Counted from the first letter of the stretch, positions 1 through 13,890 are shown. The stretch is 64,000 nt of DNA from Xiphias gladius (GCF_016859285.1 NC_053417.1:11948706-12012705); one strand, 5' to 3'. Notes: generated from the letters alone by a model not told the origin. Made by a program: numbers and translations.

Positions 1-2378
1 GATCTGTTCATGCAAACTATATGCCTGAGAGCAGATATGGTGAGGTACATGCAAATGATACTCTGGCTATGTTGCTCTCACACAACAAATTCTCGGAACA
101 CATTTCCCCATTATAAACCAAGGGTGATAAGTCTGTCATGCATATGTCAATATATGTTACAACATCTATCACAATATACAGACTGGAGCACTCCATTTGA
201 TTTTTTTTTTTTTGTTGTTCAAGTAATTAGTAAATACAAGACAAAAATTTCACCATTACAGGATGTGTCTCAGTGAACTTTGTTTAATCACACACTACTT
301 TTCTGTTGCCACTGTACGTGTCTGGCAATAATGAGCTGTGCAGTAAATAACTGCTAAATTGGGAAAGCCTGCAGGACATTTGGAGCTAAATTTCTCACAG
401 GGCCAAGAGATAAATGTGAAAGATCGTTCATTTGTTGGGAATCGTTTTATAAAAGGTCATATTTATATGATTTGTTGCTGGTGCAGTAGGTTAAAAACAA
501 AGAAATGAACAAAAAACAAACAACAAAAAAGATTTTGCATCTCACATCTCACCTGAGGGAAACTTAGGGACAGCGTTCTGGCCCAGCTTGCTGACCTTTG
601 ACCCCTGTGCCAGGTTGCACTGACCCTGCTTGTTTCAGCAGGACATGGGAACCTGCAGTGTGTCCTCAGTGTGTCAACAATCTGGTCTACGACCACACAC
701 AGCAATTAAGATAATGTTTCTGGGATCATTCATTTATTCCCGGGACAGGATGAGTTGTAATTTTCCATCTGTCGTGAATGTCATTTTAGCTGTGGTAATA
801 CAGTATGAAACATAAGTCAGATTCCTGTTGGAATAGATGTAATGATCCCATAATGTCCTCAGTGCAGCTCAAGCAGACAAGGGGGTCATGACCTAGTTTC
901 CCCAGAGGTCAGCTCCCTGACATCTGAACTCCAAAAAGATTATGTCCATGTGTGGTTTTTCTTGATTTATCCCATCCATGGAAAATGCTGACTCCCTAAA
1001 AGGAGTAAGCTACAGTACAGTACGCCTGTAAATCTGAGCGAGCAATGAAGAAAAATGCTGGGATATTATATGACTGACATCATGTCCTCATTGTGTCATC
1101 CACGTAGCAAATCACCCTGAAGCATAATTAAGGAAAATCACCACAGGGCTTACATGCATTGACTCTTGATTTGGTAAAAGAGACGTGTATACCTTTCCCC
1201 TCTGCATGAGGGGCTGCAGGAAGACAGAGAAGCTCAGTGAAAAAGAGAGCGGACTTGTCAGTCTGACCACGTTTCATTTACACTTCATTTCAAGGAAATT
1301 CAAGAGACTCTTCTAATTGCCTATAGCATTTCAGCTCTCATTTGGGAAGGAATGTATTGCAGCCCTTCAGGAGCTTCGCTCAGTGTTTTCATATCATTAA
1401 AAAGGCCAACATTTGCAAATGGTGATAATGTCAAGTGAGTTCAAGTTTCGGTTTTCAAACATTGTTTTCTACGAAAACCAGAGAAAGAGACTGTTGTTCG
1501 GATGGCAGTGTTTGCTAGGTGTGATCAAAACAAGTCGGTGACATTTGCTCAGGTTTTTAGGGGGGGTTTTTGTTTGTTTGTTTTTTTAATTTTGGACACA
1601 GTTTGTCTCATTCATATGACTGAGAGCATGTTTTGTGCACATGTAGGAAAACAGGACCATTTTTTATTTCTACTCAGTTAGGCACATGGCATCATTTGTC
1701 GGTGAAAATTGTCATTCAAGCAGAGGAGTCATCCCTATATAGAGAAATTTAAGCATCCAATCATGGTCCCTTTCAGATGGGCAATTAGGATTCTTTTTGA
1801 ATAGCTCAAATTATAGATGTTTTTACAGTGAGGAAAAAAAGACAAGAAAAAAGAAAAAAAAATTAGGTCAATTCAGATGCAGGCAGACCTAACAGCAATA
1901 ACAACCATTAAATACTTTTTATTTTCCAACGTCTGCATATTTTTGGAATTTATTTGGTCAAAAGTAAACATTTTTATTCTTTTTATCATGCTTCTCAGGA
2001 GCTCTTAACCTTCACTGCCTTGCAGTAAACTGATGCTAAAATCCTCTGTTTATGCAGATCTTTAGATATGATACGAGCATCATTTTCTGTAAAAACCCTT
2101 CTATTTTCACTCTCCGCTAAAGTCAAGGCATGCAGATTCTATGTAATCTCTATCATACATGGTGGTGAAACAATGCTTTTGCTTCTCATGTTCCATCCAC
2201 TGATTAAATGAAGCATACTTGATCTTTATCTGGGTTGAAGGATGATTCCTGCACTGGCCTCTATCCAGGTCCTGTAGGCTGTGAAGTAAGAAGACAAACA
2301 TGATGAATTTATTGGAGACATAGCAATGATTTGTATGGCCTCAAATCTGTAGTTGAAGTCTGAAAGTTTTATTTAATC
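1..2378. other. No gene seen
   Basis: AT-rich DNA with only short chance frames on either strand (up to 88 codons). No splice-consistent exon, RNA gene or clear repeat was recognised. Confidence 0.6.
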
Positions 2379-2600
2379 CAAACATACTGGATGTTAAATC
2401 TGAGCTTAAATATATATGTATATATTTATTGGGCTATTAAGGAGTATTTCACCCAAATATTATCTGTTATCAAGCATACAGGATGTTGATATCTCACCTC
2501 AAAAATATATATTATTACTTGGTGATAAAGGAATATTTCACCCAAATATGATCCATTATCAAACATAATGAATGTTGATATCTCACAAATATTATCTGTT
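2379..2600. repeat. Imperfect tandem repeat, ~89 bp period
   Basis: The marker TATTTCACCCAAATAT recurs at 2445 and 2534, followed each time by an ATTATC...GTTGATATCTCAC stretch; a partial unit precedes them. A related, more diverged copy sits apart at about 3250-3320 (TATTTCAACCAAATAT at 3259, then GGATGTTAAGAT). Confidence 0.7.
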
Positions 2601-4930
2601 GATTGTTTGCTAAACAGGGATTGTCCAATCACAGCTTGGCAGGCAGCTCTGTCCTGCTCTTTGTTGGATCCGGGGACGTTTACACAATCCCAGCCATCTA
2701 ATCCAAGATAGTGTTATGTTCACCAAACACATTGGTTAGTCATCCTCCTTAAAGCATTTTCTCTTGTAATGTTAATAGTTAAACATACTGTCTGAAATCT
2801 GAAAGCATGAATGTGGCCTCTGTCTTGCTTGTCCACGTAGCGTATGTAAGCTAAGCATCCAAACACGGTTAGCCTATGTTAATGAAATATGGAAAAAAGT
2901 AAGATCAGACGCCTAATTAGCTCTAGAATGCAGTACAAGAACATATTTTTTCTTTATCTCCATGTCTTCTACATGGAATATCAACAAGCCTCGGTCCTTT
3001 AGCACAAAATCATATCCTGTATGTAGAGAATATGTATAGTCATATTTGATACATGTTTTACAGGGTTCTAATTTTGAAACAAGTGAGTGGGAAATATTTA
3101 AATGTCAGCTGGAGATGGTGTTTAAACCAACTACTCGAGGTAATGTTGGCCTAATAAGATAGCCAGTTACAGATAATAAAATCTGCCAATTGTCATTTCA
3201 GCTATCAGACATACTGAATGTCCCCCCAAATCATATAACTTAGTTGGCAAAAATTGAATATTTCAACCAAATATTATCAATTATTAAAGTGGATATACTG
3301 GATGTTAAGATGCCTGGATGTCTAAGTAGTGAGTAATTGATATAAATTCTGTAATTTTTTCCTTTAGTCCGAAAGATTAAACATCATATGCAACTCCTAG
3401 TTCTTGGGAAAGGTAAGGTTAGTCTGTCAAAAACCCAGTAAAAGACCCCACAACTAAAATGCCATTGTGAATATTTCAGATTTTTTACTGAGATTTGAAT
3501 CAGAGTAACTAAAATAAAACTTTTTTCCAACAGGCAGTTGAATACAGAACAAATTTAGTATGAATAAACTCACAATTCAAGGCTATGTTCCCAATGCCTT
3601 CTCACCTGGGCTTTATAACTGGACAAATCATATTATAGTCTCACTCTACAAGTGGATTCATGTGGTGAGAAATGTCTGAGAAATGAGATCTGTGGAAAAA
3701 TTTGTTTCATGGTCAAGTTCTTTTGAAGATGTAACTGCTCATTCTCAAGCTTGTAATATATAGGACAAATTATTGCATTTTTCCACCAAGTCAGCATCGG
3801 TGTCATTGTACACCAAGTTGAATCAAACAATCCAAGATCCGGTGCAGTGCACACTTTTCTGGTGCAGCACACTGATGCCTACAGTATGTTTGATAGAGCG
3901 CCAGTCTAGACTCTATATTTTCCCTCAGTGTTGATTTCTTGTTAATCTCCACCTCCCCTCTTTCCTGGCATTAAAAAGCAAGAGGATTTGAAAGAGATGC
4001 AATTTTTGGGAAATTTTGACCCATTGTAGAGAAACCGTCTAGCACTGACGGTTTGAACCTCTCTCGGCCTGGAAGAAGGGGCATTGTTGCACAATGGAAA
4101 GCAGGATGGAGAAAAATAGTTTCTCTTCTGGAGTTTTATCGACACCCTCTTGCAACAGGATGAGGATTTTCTCCCAGAGACAGACTGAGTTGAGCCAAAG
4201 TACATGTACTGTATGGGTCTCTGTGTTGGACATGACTGCCTGCATGAATAAAATATGGCAGTTGAACATGCTGTTCAACACTCTTTGGGAACAACAATAT
4301 CCTTTTAAGAGTAATTTCACTTAGGCTGCATGTCCTCGCCAGCCGCAACCCTTCTTTCTTTCTCTTTTACAGACACAAACAAATACACAGACTCACATTT
4401 TCAAGGGTGAAAGAATGCTACATTGCCATTACCAGTGAACACAGTCTGAGAGAGAGAAGAAAGAGGGAGGGGAGAGGGATGGGATAAAATCCATCAGATT
4501 TGATGGCATGGTGATGTAGATAATGTTTTCTCTTTCCAGCTCAGCTCAGAGAAAAGAAGGCAGAACATAACCACTTTCACTCTCTCGTATCCTCTGTTTT
4601 GAATGAAAGGGAGCACAATGTACTGGGTTTGTGTGTCTAACATGTGTCTTTGTGCACAAACACTGTGCCCTTCTAACTATCAGAATGATTGCCCCACCAT
4701 TATGTGATTTAATGGTAAAACACACATACTCTTAATCCTGCTACAAGCTGGCCTTATATTCGACAGAAAAAAAAAGAACATAATTAACCAGTTTCTCATC
4801 TGTTTGCACAAATACGACAGAAACCCCCTCAAAAACTGCTCAACGCCATTGGAAAACAAATGTGTTCAGGAAATGTAGATGGGTTTTTAAGGTCTGAAAG
4901 CCACAGCTGCTTGGCAAGCAGAAGCTGGCT
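2601..4930. other. No gene seen
   Basis: Only overlapping short frames on both strands (around 3633-4350) with no recognisable product. The only structure noted is the outlying copy of the 89-bp repeat near 3250-3320. Confidence 0.55.
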
Positions 4931-5101
4931 CCTTTTGTCTTTTATCTTCTTCTGTAATGTGCACAGGTGCTGCTTAATTCAATTGGAGAACGTTGCCATG
5001 GTTTTACATTAATATATTTCCATGTTACCATTACGACTGTTGTCATGGAGATGATAGGACCTATTTGAACTGAAAGCAGAGATGGTTTTATGGGGGTATT
5101 G

Positions 5102-5145
5102 CTCTCTCTCTCTCTCTCCCTCTCTCTCACTTTCTCTCTCTCTTT
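5102..5145. repeat. (CT)n microsatellite
   Basis: A CT-rich tract interrupted by CCC and CAC. The Arg/Glu-rich minus-strand frame across it is a translation artefact. Confidence 0.85.
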
Positions 5146-5419
5146 CATTCGGTTGCTCCATGTCAAGTCACATGGTATGCAGCCAGATTTAAAGCTTGAC
5201 CTCACTGTTCAACCCCCCCCTCCCTTTTTTTTTTTTAAATAGTGGTTCTAGAGATGCATTTCAATCGTACCTGGCAACCAACACATTCAGGGATAACACA
5301 GAGTTCTTATTTGCTCGTAATGGGGCTTTCACAGCGCTGTGTACTTCTGCTGGGATGCACAAATCAAATCCAGTATTGTGCACAAGAACTGTTCAAACAC
5401 GTGACACTGTAAAGAATTT

Positions 5420-5730
5420 TCACTAATGTTCCCATTGACTTTTTTCATTTCATTTTTCATTACTTATGAACCCATGTTGATAGAATGTTTTTTGAATCCC
5501 AAGAGAAAGTGGTTACAGAAGAAAATTAACAGGCTAATCAGGCAGATAGGTTGGGCTGCACTGGAAATGGAATTTGCGCAAAATCAAAACAACTATGTAA
5601 AATCCAGGCATTTTTTGAGCATAGCCGACTACGAACATCTAATCGAGACTCGGTTATTCCAATTAAAGTAATTGCACACTTTCATAAAATCAATATTGCT
5701 CCCTGGTACCGTAATTGCTTCTTTCAATCA
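5420..5730. promoter_or_regulatory. Candidate conserved non-coding element
   Basis: About 300 bp of complex, non-repetitive DNA with several homeodomain-type cores (GGCTAATCAGG, AAAGTAATTGCAC, CGTAATTGCTTC) and a TTTGCGCAAA palindrome-like C/EBP-type site, inside otherwise simple AT-rich sequence. It contains an 81-codon frame with no recognised product. Conservation is inferred from texture only. Confidence 0.3.
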
Positions 5731-6398
5731 ATTTGATGCATTCTCTAGAACAAAAGGCAAAGCAGGGGTATTCAATTTACTCAAGCATACCAAAGTTGAT
5801 GGAATGCTTGTATTGGCTATTTAAGCATTGGTTGTTTTCTTCTCATAAGGATGCCATTGGAATATCTTCAGAGGCAAATTCAAAGTCACCTTGTTATCTC
5901 TGGATTTTGTCTTCAATACCATTGTAACTCGTTATATCAGCACGTACAAGAGGAGAAACATATTAGTATCCTGGTGCCTCAATGAAATGAGATGCAAAAT
6001 GTATCACAATATGCAGCAACTTTGTTGAAACGGACCATAGTTTTTGCTTACGAATGTGCTTGCATAAACACACACACACACACAGACACATATGCAGCAT
6101 TTTCACAGATGCACACACCTTGGTTGAAGGTCTAAACAAATATAGAGAGAATGTAACAAAACACCCATGAGAAACTGGGCTATTCTGACAGCTTTGATCC
6201 ATCAGCAAACCATAATGCAGAGCAAAGTCAAATGTGTCCTACTTTTCTTTGCATTAACTGAGCTCGAAACGTTTTCTGAATTTTTACACATACAGTATTT
6301 TAGGCCGCTCCTCTCTCAGTATACTGTTGTGAAATGAAATAACTTAGAATTAGAAATGGGTTACAGTCTGTGCCTTTCTTGCTCGCTCTCTATCTCAG

Positions 6399-6400
<2 letters not shown>

Positions 6401-6473
<73 letters not shown>
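6401..6473. repeat. (AC)n microsatellite
   Basis: An uninterrupted AC array of about 36 units. A frame running across it on the minus strand encodes only alternating Cys/Val and is not a gene. Confidence 0.97.
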
Positions 6474-6474
<1 letters not shown>

Positions 6475-8084
6475 CGTTTTACACACACACATCGTGCTGT
6501 ACAGATAAACAGAAAAAAACATGTTTAAGCTACCACCAATTTCTCTTTTTCTGCATTTTCTTTTTTTTGGATAATGAAAAATGTCTGATATGAAACTCTG
6601 GACTTGCAGCCCAGCACCCAGCTTCCTGCTATTCTTATACAAACACAAAGTGACAAGATGGTTACTCTTTCTGCACACTGACAGTTCATTCCAGACTAGG
6701 AAAAATGTCAAAAATGTTTAGTCACGGCTGAGTGGACTTAATTACCATCCTCTAGGCTGCCACAGAACTCAGTGCTACTAATGGTCCCAAGCTACAGATA
6801 AAATTCCATTTACAAGAATGTTGCAGCCACAAGATCTGATTTGGCCAATACGAAATATTTACTTTGATGTAATTAAAGTGACAACGCTTATCATCCATTC
6901 TGGCCCCCCAAAAAAGGAATTGCCCTGTTTAGATAAATATTAAAACAATTATGTTGGCCTTTTAGGTCAAGGTGAGATGTAAATTTAGTGTTTGTTGTGT
7001 CAGGGGATAATTGGAATAGTGCTATGATAAGTGCTCATTTTGAACTTTTATGAATAATTGCATACACAGACAGAGCTAAAGTTACTGACAGAGATAAAGG
7101 AAACAAAAAGTTTACGAACCTAAGTACTTAACCTGATTTTCCGATGATAGGTTTAATGTAACTTAGAATAATTAATTATTTTTTTTATTTTTGCACCCTG
7201 TCTGATCGCCCCGTAATTATGAGAAATATTTGAAGTATTTACAGTTCTCTGCGGCACATGAACATCTTTTTCCTTTAAAGGTACAATCTGTAATCCAAAG
7301 ATGAAGAAAAGGCTCATTTCCAAAAGGAATGGAAACACTGCTATAACTCCTTGTAATAAACACACTAATGATAAACAATGCTCTAACTTAACTTTTCAAG
7401 TTTTTCTTGTGCACTTCAAGGCTTGTTTACATCAGCAATATTTGTAAAACCTTGATTAAACCACATCTTCAGTGATCTGTGGAAAAACACAAAATGGCTA
7501 TTATATTGTCAAATTCTTTGATACTATAGGAAATATAAATGCTATGTATAAGGTAAAAAAAAGTACAGAGAGAGCCTTTCATTTATCTCCATCATGCAAC
7601 AACGTATATTTTCTGACATGAACCGAATAAAAGCAGTATTTAATATTATAACTGTAATCACCATGACCTCCTGCTCAGTCACAAATGGAGGAGCTACCTC
7701 GTCATTGACAACAATGTGATTTGATTTATTCATGGCAACAGGGAAACTCAATCAATCAACATCACAGGTTGATGTAAGTCTCTTTTACCCAAACAAGACC
7801 CCTGGCAGTGTATGGCCGGTTCATCTCTACATATGCAAATGCAGGAAGTATCATGGTATTAAAATAAGAAATCTGGTGGACACATTTTCATTAAAAAGCC
7901 TTTTCTGTTGTAGGAAAGTGTACACTTTAGCAAAGGGTTTCTGTCATGGGAGCAGGAATAATTTTTACCTGCTGGGCTACTCAAGTCTCCAGTGCATGGA
8001 AATAGTCTTCCATGCCCCTTATTTATACACAATTTTTCAAATGACTGATGCGGAGCTAAAATTCAGGTTGCCTATTAAAGAGTT
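6474..8084. other. No gene seen
   Basis: AT-rich DNA. A 124-codon plus-strand frame at 7732-8106 runs into the interspersed repeat and has no recognised domain. Confidence 0.55.
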
Positions 8085-8445
8085 GACTCACCCAGATTAC
8101 ATTTAAAAAAAAAAAAAACAACGAGACGAAGATATTTTACTCATATATCTGTCTTTGAGATTTCCGCCTCCAACCCAGTACAATGGAAGTGATTAGGGTT
8201 TTGTTTGTGGTGCATTCATAGATTATGTTTAAAAATATTAAACAGCAAAATCTCTTTGCAGAATCACTGTCCCGTTTTTGGTGAACAGTGTCATTCCCCG
8301 GGCACCATGGATGTCGGTACAAAAATTCATCTGCCATCCATCAAATACAGTAGCTGTTGAGACATTTCAGTCCGGACCAAAGTGGTGGACCAACCGATAA
8401 ACCATCACTGGCATCCCTAGAGCTATACAGCCAGCATGGCTAAAA
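8085..8445. repeat. Interspersed repeat (two modules)
   Basis: Module A (about 8085-8300) has the marker CCAGTACAATGGAAGTGA and a GTCCCGTTTTTGGTG end. Module B (about 8355-8445) has GACATTTCAGTCCGGACCAA, GTGGTGGACC, ATCCCTAGAGC and AGCATGGCTAAAA. Both recur at 13527-13890 in the opposite order. Module B is the 3' end of a family that I recognise as abundant in teleosts. Confidence 0.75.
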
Positions 8446-10520
8446 ATCATACCCTTTATATCCAATACAATATGGGTGATGAATTGATGTTTCATGGTGA
8501 AACACACAGGAAGTTACTGTTTTCCCACTCACAGATGAGCTGCTGTAAAGGCCATTGTGCCTCTCTCTGTCCTTCACATCCATCATGTGGAAATGAGTTC
8601 ATATGCATCCCTGCTAACATAATGGTCTTAAGAGGCTGAGGGAAAGGCTCACCTAACAAGCCGGATGGCACAATAAAGAAGAACCCACTGACATCAATGA
8701 AAATGTATACCATTTAAAACTAGTAGAAGCAATGGCTGAGAGGAAGATGGAGCATTATTTATTGATAGTAAATGGCTAAGTGACTGGCTGTTGATGGCAC
8801 GGGCTGTTTTCATACCATCTTCATACACACACTTGATGTTCTCTCTTTGTTGTCTTTTTTTTCTCAGGAAAGGAAGTGGTATATACAATACTGTGTTCTG
8901 TTGCTATTGGAGTTGTCGGCTTTCTATCCAGCACTTTATCAAAGATTACTTAGTTTGTGAAAAATTTAATTTGAAAAATTGAAACAGAATGCTCTTACAT
9001 AAACAAAAGTGTACGACCAAAAGCAATGAGCAGCTTCAATTACAGATTCACAGATATCACAGGTATTTTAGGATCTTTGGGTGAGTAGCCAGCCCACATT
9101 TTTATTTTTGGAAAGATTAACAATATTCAAAAGAGAGCAGCAAATAAAGGACTCTACAAAGTTGATAGGCCCTAACTAAATTTCTACTCTTTTGTGAGGC
9201 CTCTGCAAGAGCTGTGACAAAACACTTAGCAAGAATTTAATTATCACGTTCAAAAGTGCAAAATGGTAATTTTTTCTCTGATAGTAAATGTTAAAGAAGT
9301 GTAAAACAAGTACCTGCGGACTGCTGTATTGCTGTTGCTTTACAACTCTGCCTATTCCTCCTCAGCCCTAGTTTTACAAGTCCATATTTACCTCATTGAG
9401 ACTAACATGCCCCCCCCCGTCTTCATCCTCACTCTCCCTCTCTCACTGCTCTCCCTCTCTCCTCATCTCCCTCAGTAACCTGAATTCAGTAGTGCAGTGG
9501 ACCAATCGATCACAGGGAGTCCTTTTTTTTTTTCATCCCAGCAATTTTCCTCTGAGGAAAGGGGGAATAATGTGAGCTAACAGTGTGGAAAATCAATGCT
9601 CCACTGGCATAGAATAACTTGGAGTCTGGCTGGCAGAGAGCACTGGGCTCCATGAGGCCAGTTTTTGTGATAAAGCCACCCCATGTCCCATCTCTCATCC
9701 TGCATGATATACGGCTGCCCCTACGGTGACACATTCACTCTCAACAGTAGGTGAACAGTTGAATTCCCCATATACCATGGATTTATAAGTTGTATGCTCA
9801 TGCTATGAGGCTTCATGTGCATAATGGGTGCACGAGTGTGACTGTGTCTGCTGTATGCATGTTTGTGCATGTATCAGTATTACATACGTACGATACTGTA
9901 TGCATGCACCAAAGGGTGCCTCTAACATGTAAACTACTCTGACCTGTTGGTAACCCAGTCATTACAAAGTCATGCTGTGCAGCCAAACATTGTTCAACAC
10001 AGCTTTATTTTAAATTGTAGTTTCCAAAGATGCCAAATAGGTCAGGCTTTTGAGGAAAACTCAAAACATTTTTAAGGCTGCACCCAAAACCCAAAACCCA
10101 GGTTTTTGGGTTGAATATTTAGCTCAGTGTATATGAAAATGAAGAGCTGAAACAAGCCAGTACTGTCACAAAGTGTGGCAAAGGAAGAACATTTTCAATC
10201 TTAAACAAACCCAAGGGAAAATAAAGGGGGAAACTGTGTGTTCAGGGGATTAAAAGGTCTTTTAAAGGATTCACAATGTATTTAACTGGAAGAAATACAT
10301 TTCTAACCACCTCTGAATCCATCATCAGGAGTATAGACTTATACCGAGACACTGTAAGTAATGTGTATGTACAAGGTTTGGGCACATGCAACATTGCAGG
10401 AAAACAGTACTTCAGTATGTGAAATAAGTTTCATAATCAACAAGAAACTGGTTGACACACTGTCATCTTTCATAACAGTATTGTCACAGGTACACCACAA
10501 AGCGTGCTTGTTTGCATTTG
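8446..10520. other. No gene seen
   Basis: Only short chance frames. Includes a pyrimidine-rich patch at 9410-9475 and a T-rich tract near 9523. Confidence 0.55.
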
Positions 10521-10525
10521 TATGT

Positions 10526-10607
<82 letters not shown>

Positions 10608-10626
10608 TTGTGTGTGTGTTTGCGTT
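10521..10626. repeat. (GT)n microsatellite
   Basis: A long GT array, uninterrupted for about 70 bp (10533-10604), flanked by degenerate TTTG-containing units. Confidence 0.97.
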
Positions 10627-10777
10627 CTTTCAATGGTATGACATCCCTACTTCAACACCACCCACACTGACCCAGACAATTTCAAACCCGCTAATGTTGC
10701 TTTCTGTAAAAAAAATTTTTAAGATGTGGTCTGAGGGGGAGAAAAGATGAAACACAACTTGAATCCTGAAGATATGG

Positions 10778-10814
10778 GATAGATAGATAGATAGGCAGAT
10801 AGATAGATAGATAA
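10778..10814. repeat. (ATAG)n microsatellite
   Basis: About nine tetranucleotide units with one GGCAG interruption. Confidence 0.95.
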
Positions 10815-13084
10815 AGATGTCAGCTAATGACATAAGTTTTAATTTAGTTTACTTGTGCAGTGTTGGTAGGCTTAAGCATATGATTCTTATTACAACACCA
10901 CATTATCAAGTGAGCCGACCATCTTTTCATTAAGAACTGCATGGTGTAACAAAAGCGCAGATCCGCTTGGGAGACACCAGTCACATCTTGTCTTGCCAAT
11001 TACACTTTGCATGATTCCTCCCCCAAATTAGGATGAGCCAAGATGGAAAATGATTCTTGGCATGTCGTGGGCCCTAATTATCCGTTGAACAAATGGAAAT
11101 ATCATTGATGTTGTGTTCTTAATCCACCCATAGACAGAGAGCAACAAAGCGCACTGACAGTTTTTTGGCTTGTGAAATGTGATGTGAGAGTGCCCAGCAG
11201 TTTGTTGTGATGAGCAGCCTGAGTGCTTAAACACATACCTGGTCATTAAAAGTTTATTTGTGGCTGAAGCAGATCTCTAACTTCATCATGCTGTTCTGGC
11301 AGGATAACACAGTCTGTTACTGATGAATAATATGACAAAGACATCTTGAACGCTAATCTCCTTGGTGCTGAGGAGTGCCAAACACCATGAAAAACAAATA
11401 GCATTGTATCAGGAAGTTTTCAGTTGGGTTGTTGTCTTTGAAGAGCAGAACTTGAATCATGAGAATGTACTCAGTTTGAATACGGGAAAAATACAACCTC
11501 TCAAACGGGGATTGGAAGAAGAAAAAAATCACCCATCCAGTTTTTCAAGCATCACCTCCATGGCGCGACACAAACAGATCTCTCAGCTACCTCCAAACGC
11601 TTTGCTTGTTATTCACAAAAACACACCACAATGAGACAAATATTATTTTAAAAGAAACTTTAGATATGTTGTGCATCTGCAAATTTGACTTTATAGGAAT
11701 AGCAGTGAAATAACATTACCATAAGCTTGGTGCAATGCATGCATAATAGATTGTTGTTTTCACTCTGCATATGGTAGGAGCTGGATTCGCTTCAAAGTGC
11801 ACCAAATTTGCATGATTCGATGTGAGGGATTCTGGGATTAGAGAACACCACTTTCTCCCCCCACCCCCCTTTCACTCAGCCATAGAAAGGTATCACATTC
11901 CCACAGATGGTGGGTAACATTGTGAAAATATTGCCACTACGATAGAAAAGAGTAAGCACAGGAAACTGAGAAAATAAACACAGCAAGATTTTTTTTACTC
12001 TAATTTAACATTTTAATTCTGATACATGCTTTAATGAAATACATGTTACAAATACATTATAGAATTATTTTTTTCTTTATTTTTTCTGAATTGAAAGAAT
12101 ATTCACAAATTGAAATTTGTGAAGATTGTGGTCAAAGATTTTAAATATCATTTCTGCCTATTTCACACTTGATTGAGAGGAAAAGTGACAGCTGTTACAT
12201 GTGCCAGGAGAGACCAGCGTCAACACACGACACCCTCCTGTACAGCTGCTTGTTGCTGACATCCCTCATCCTTATCTTCTATCACTTAAAACTGACAGAA
12301 AACAGAGAAAGAGAGGAGGAAGACTGTTTGACTGTAGACAAGCCCCAGAGGCTGCCATTGAATGCTGTCTGGGAAACAAGAACAAACTGATACACAAAGT
12401 ATTAACAGCACTCCAAGCTGCAGTATTTTAAAAAATGGCACAAGAGGAGAGAACTCTACAATGCTCATGAATTTCTTTTGATTTTGGCACTGCGCATTCC
12501 TAGATAGAGTGAACTAAGGCATATGTCACAGGCAATGGGGGTGTGCACTTTTATGCAAATTATATGCCCATCAATGATGAGCTGTCCTTCTTCTCACTGG
12601 ATAACCTGATTATAATTTAGATCAGGCTGTCCATCTGTTGGGTGAAAACCCACGCACTGCGCCGTGTATATAGGATGACTGAAACAGCCACATGGTTTTC
12701 TCCAGTTCTTACTGAAAAACAATGTCAGAAATGGCAGTCAAAGAGAAGGTTTCGTTCACGCCTGCGTCCTGCTGTTTTTCCTTATATTTCTGTTCCTTTG
12801 TGGCATTTCAACCAAGTCTGGATTTGAGATGACATGGGGTGGGAATAGCACAGACCTGTAAAATATAGCCTCAGAGTGAGCAAACGTTAATAAACCAAAT
12901 CCAGTTTGGTTCTGATGGTGAAACCAACATCTCGTACTGGATTTTTTGGAGATGAACACAGGACATTTAACTGAAGGTCAGTGTGACTTTGGGCTATAAT
13001 AAATTTAACCACAATGAAACCAAGACTAAGAAACTGCAGCCATGTCAACAGCTCTGTGAAACTGTACTTGGGGATAGTGGTGCT
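10815..13084. other. No gene seen
   Basis: Only short frames with no recognised product. AT-rich around 11950-12150. Confidence 0.55.
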
Positions 13085-13610
13085 CTGAGTTAAATACTAA
13101 CATCAGCATTCTAACATGCTGATGTGAAGCAGGTAAAGCATGTTTATACTACGTTCACCATCTTGTTTGCACGCCAGCATTTGCTAATTAGCACAACACA
13201 CAAAGCACAACTAAGGATAATTGGAACATCATTTGTTTTAAAGGTATGTAATTAAGGACAGATTAAAATTTTGACCTGATGATGCCACTAGACGGAAAGT
13301 TAAGGGATTACCAGAGTCATTACAATTCATCCTGAGGGAATGTCAGCACCAAATGTCATTGCAATCTAGCCAATTTGTTGAGACATTGCATTTAAAAGTG
13401 GAAGTATCAACCTCATGGTGCTGCTAGAAGAAAAGCCAGGGGATCACCAAAGCCAGTAGGATTCATCCCCTGGGGATCCGGAAGGTCTGTATAAAATATC
13501 AAGGCTATTAATCCAACAATTGTCAAAATATTTAATTCTGGGCCAAAGTGATGGACTACCTGACCAACACACCAACACTGCCATCCCCAGAGCCACTAGC
13601 ATGGTTAAAG
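13085..13610. repeat. Teleost interspersed repeat, near full length
   Basis: Starts with the AACATGCTGATG / GCATTTGCTAATTAGCAC region. It continues through TTTTGACCTGATGATG, two imperfect internal copies of the 'gccaggggatcaccaaag...aggattcatcc' type, and ends with GGGCCAAAGTGATGGAC...CCAGAGCC...TAGCATGG. This is a family I recognise as common in percomorph genomes. A 5'-end fragment is at 55540-55740 and a 3'-end fragment at 8355-8445. Confidence 0.75.
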
Positions 13611-13644
13611 CAAATCTGTCTGGTATGGATCTACTGATTAAAGG

Positions 13645-13890
13645 GTTGGTTTATCTTCTCAGGTACCCCTTAATGCCATTGAGCCATGCATATCACTCGG
13701 GTTTAATTTTCCCCGGTTCTGAGTCTCTGAGATTTTTCCCTCCATCCCAGTACAATGGAGGTGAATGGAATTTTCATTGTGGTGTTTTTAAAACCATGAA
13801 AATTTTCCATTTTAAACAAATCAACAGCAATATGTCTTTCCAGAAACTTTGTCCCAGTTTCTTCAGATAATCTGAACACATTCTCAGCAG
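13645..13890. repeat. Interspersed repeat, second copy of module A
   Basis: Shares CCCAGTACAATGGAGGTGAATGG, a central AACAGCAATATGTCTTTCCAG stretch and TTTGTCCCAGTTTCTTC with 8085-8300. The frame 13520-13870 crosses both repeats and is not a gene. Confidence 0.7.
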
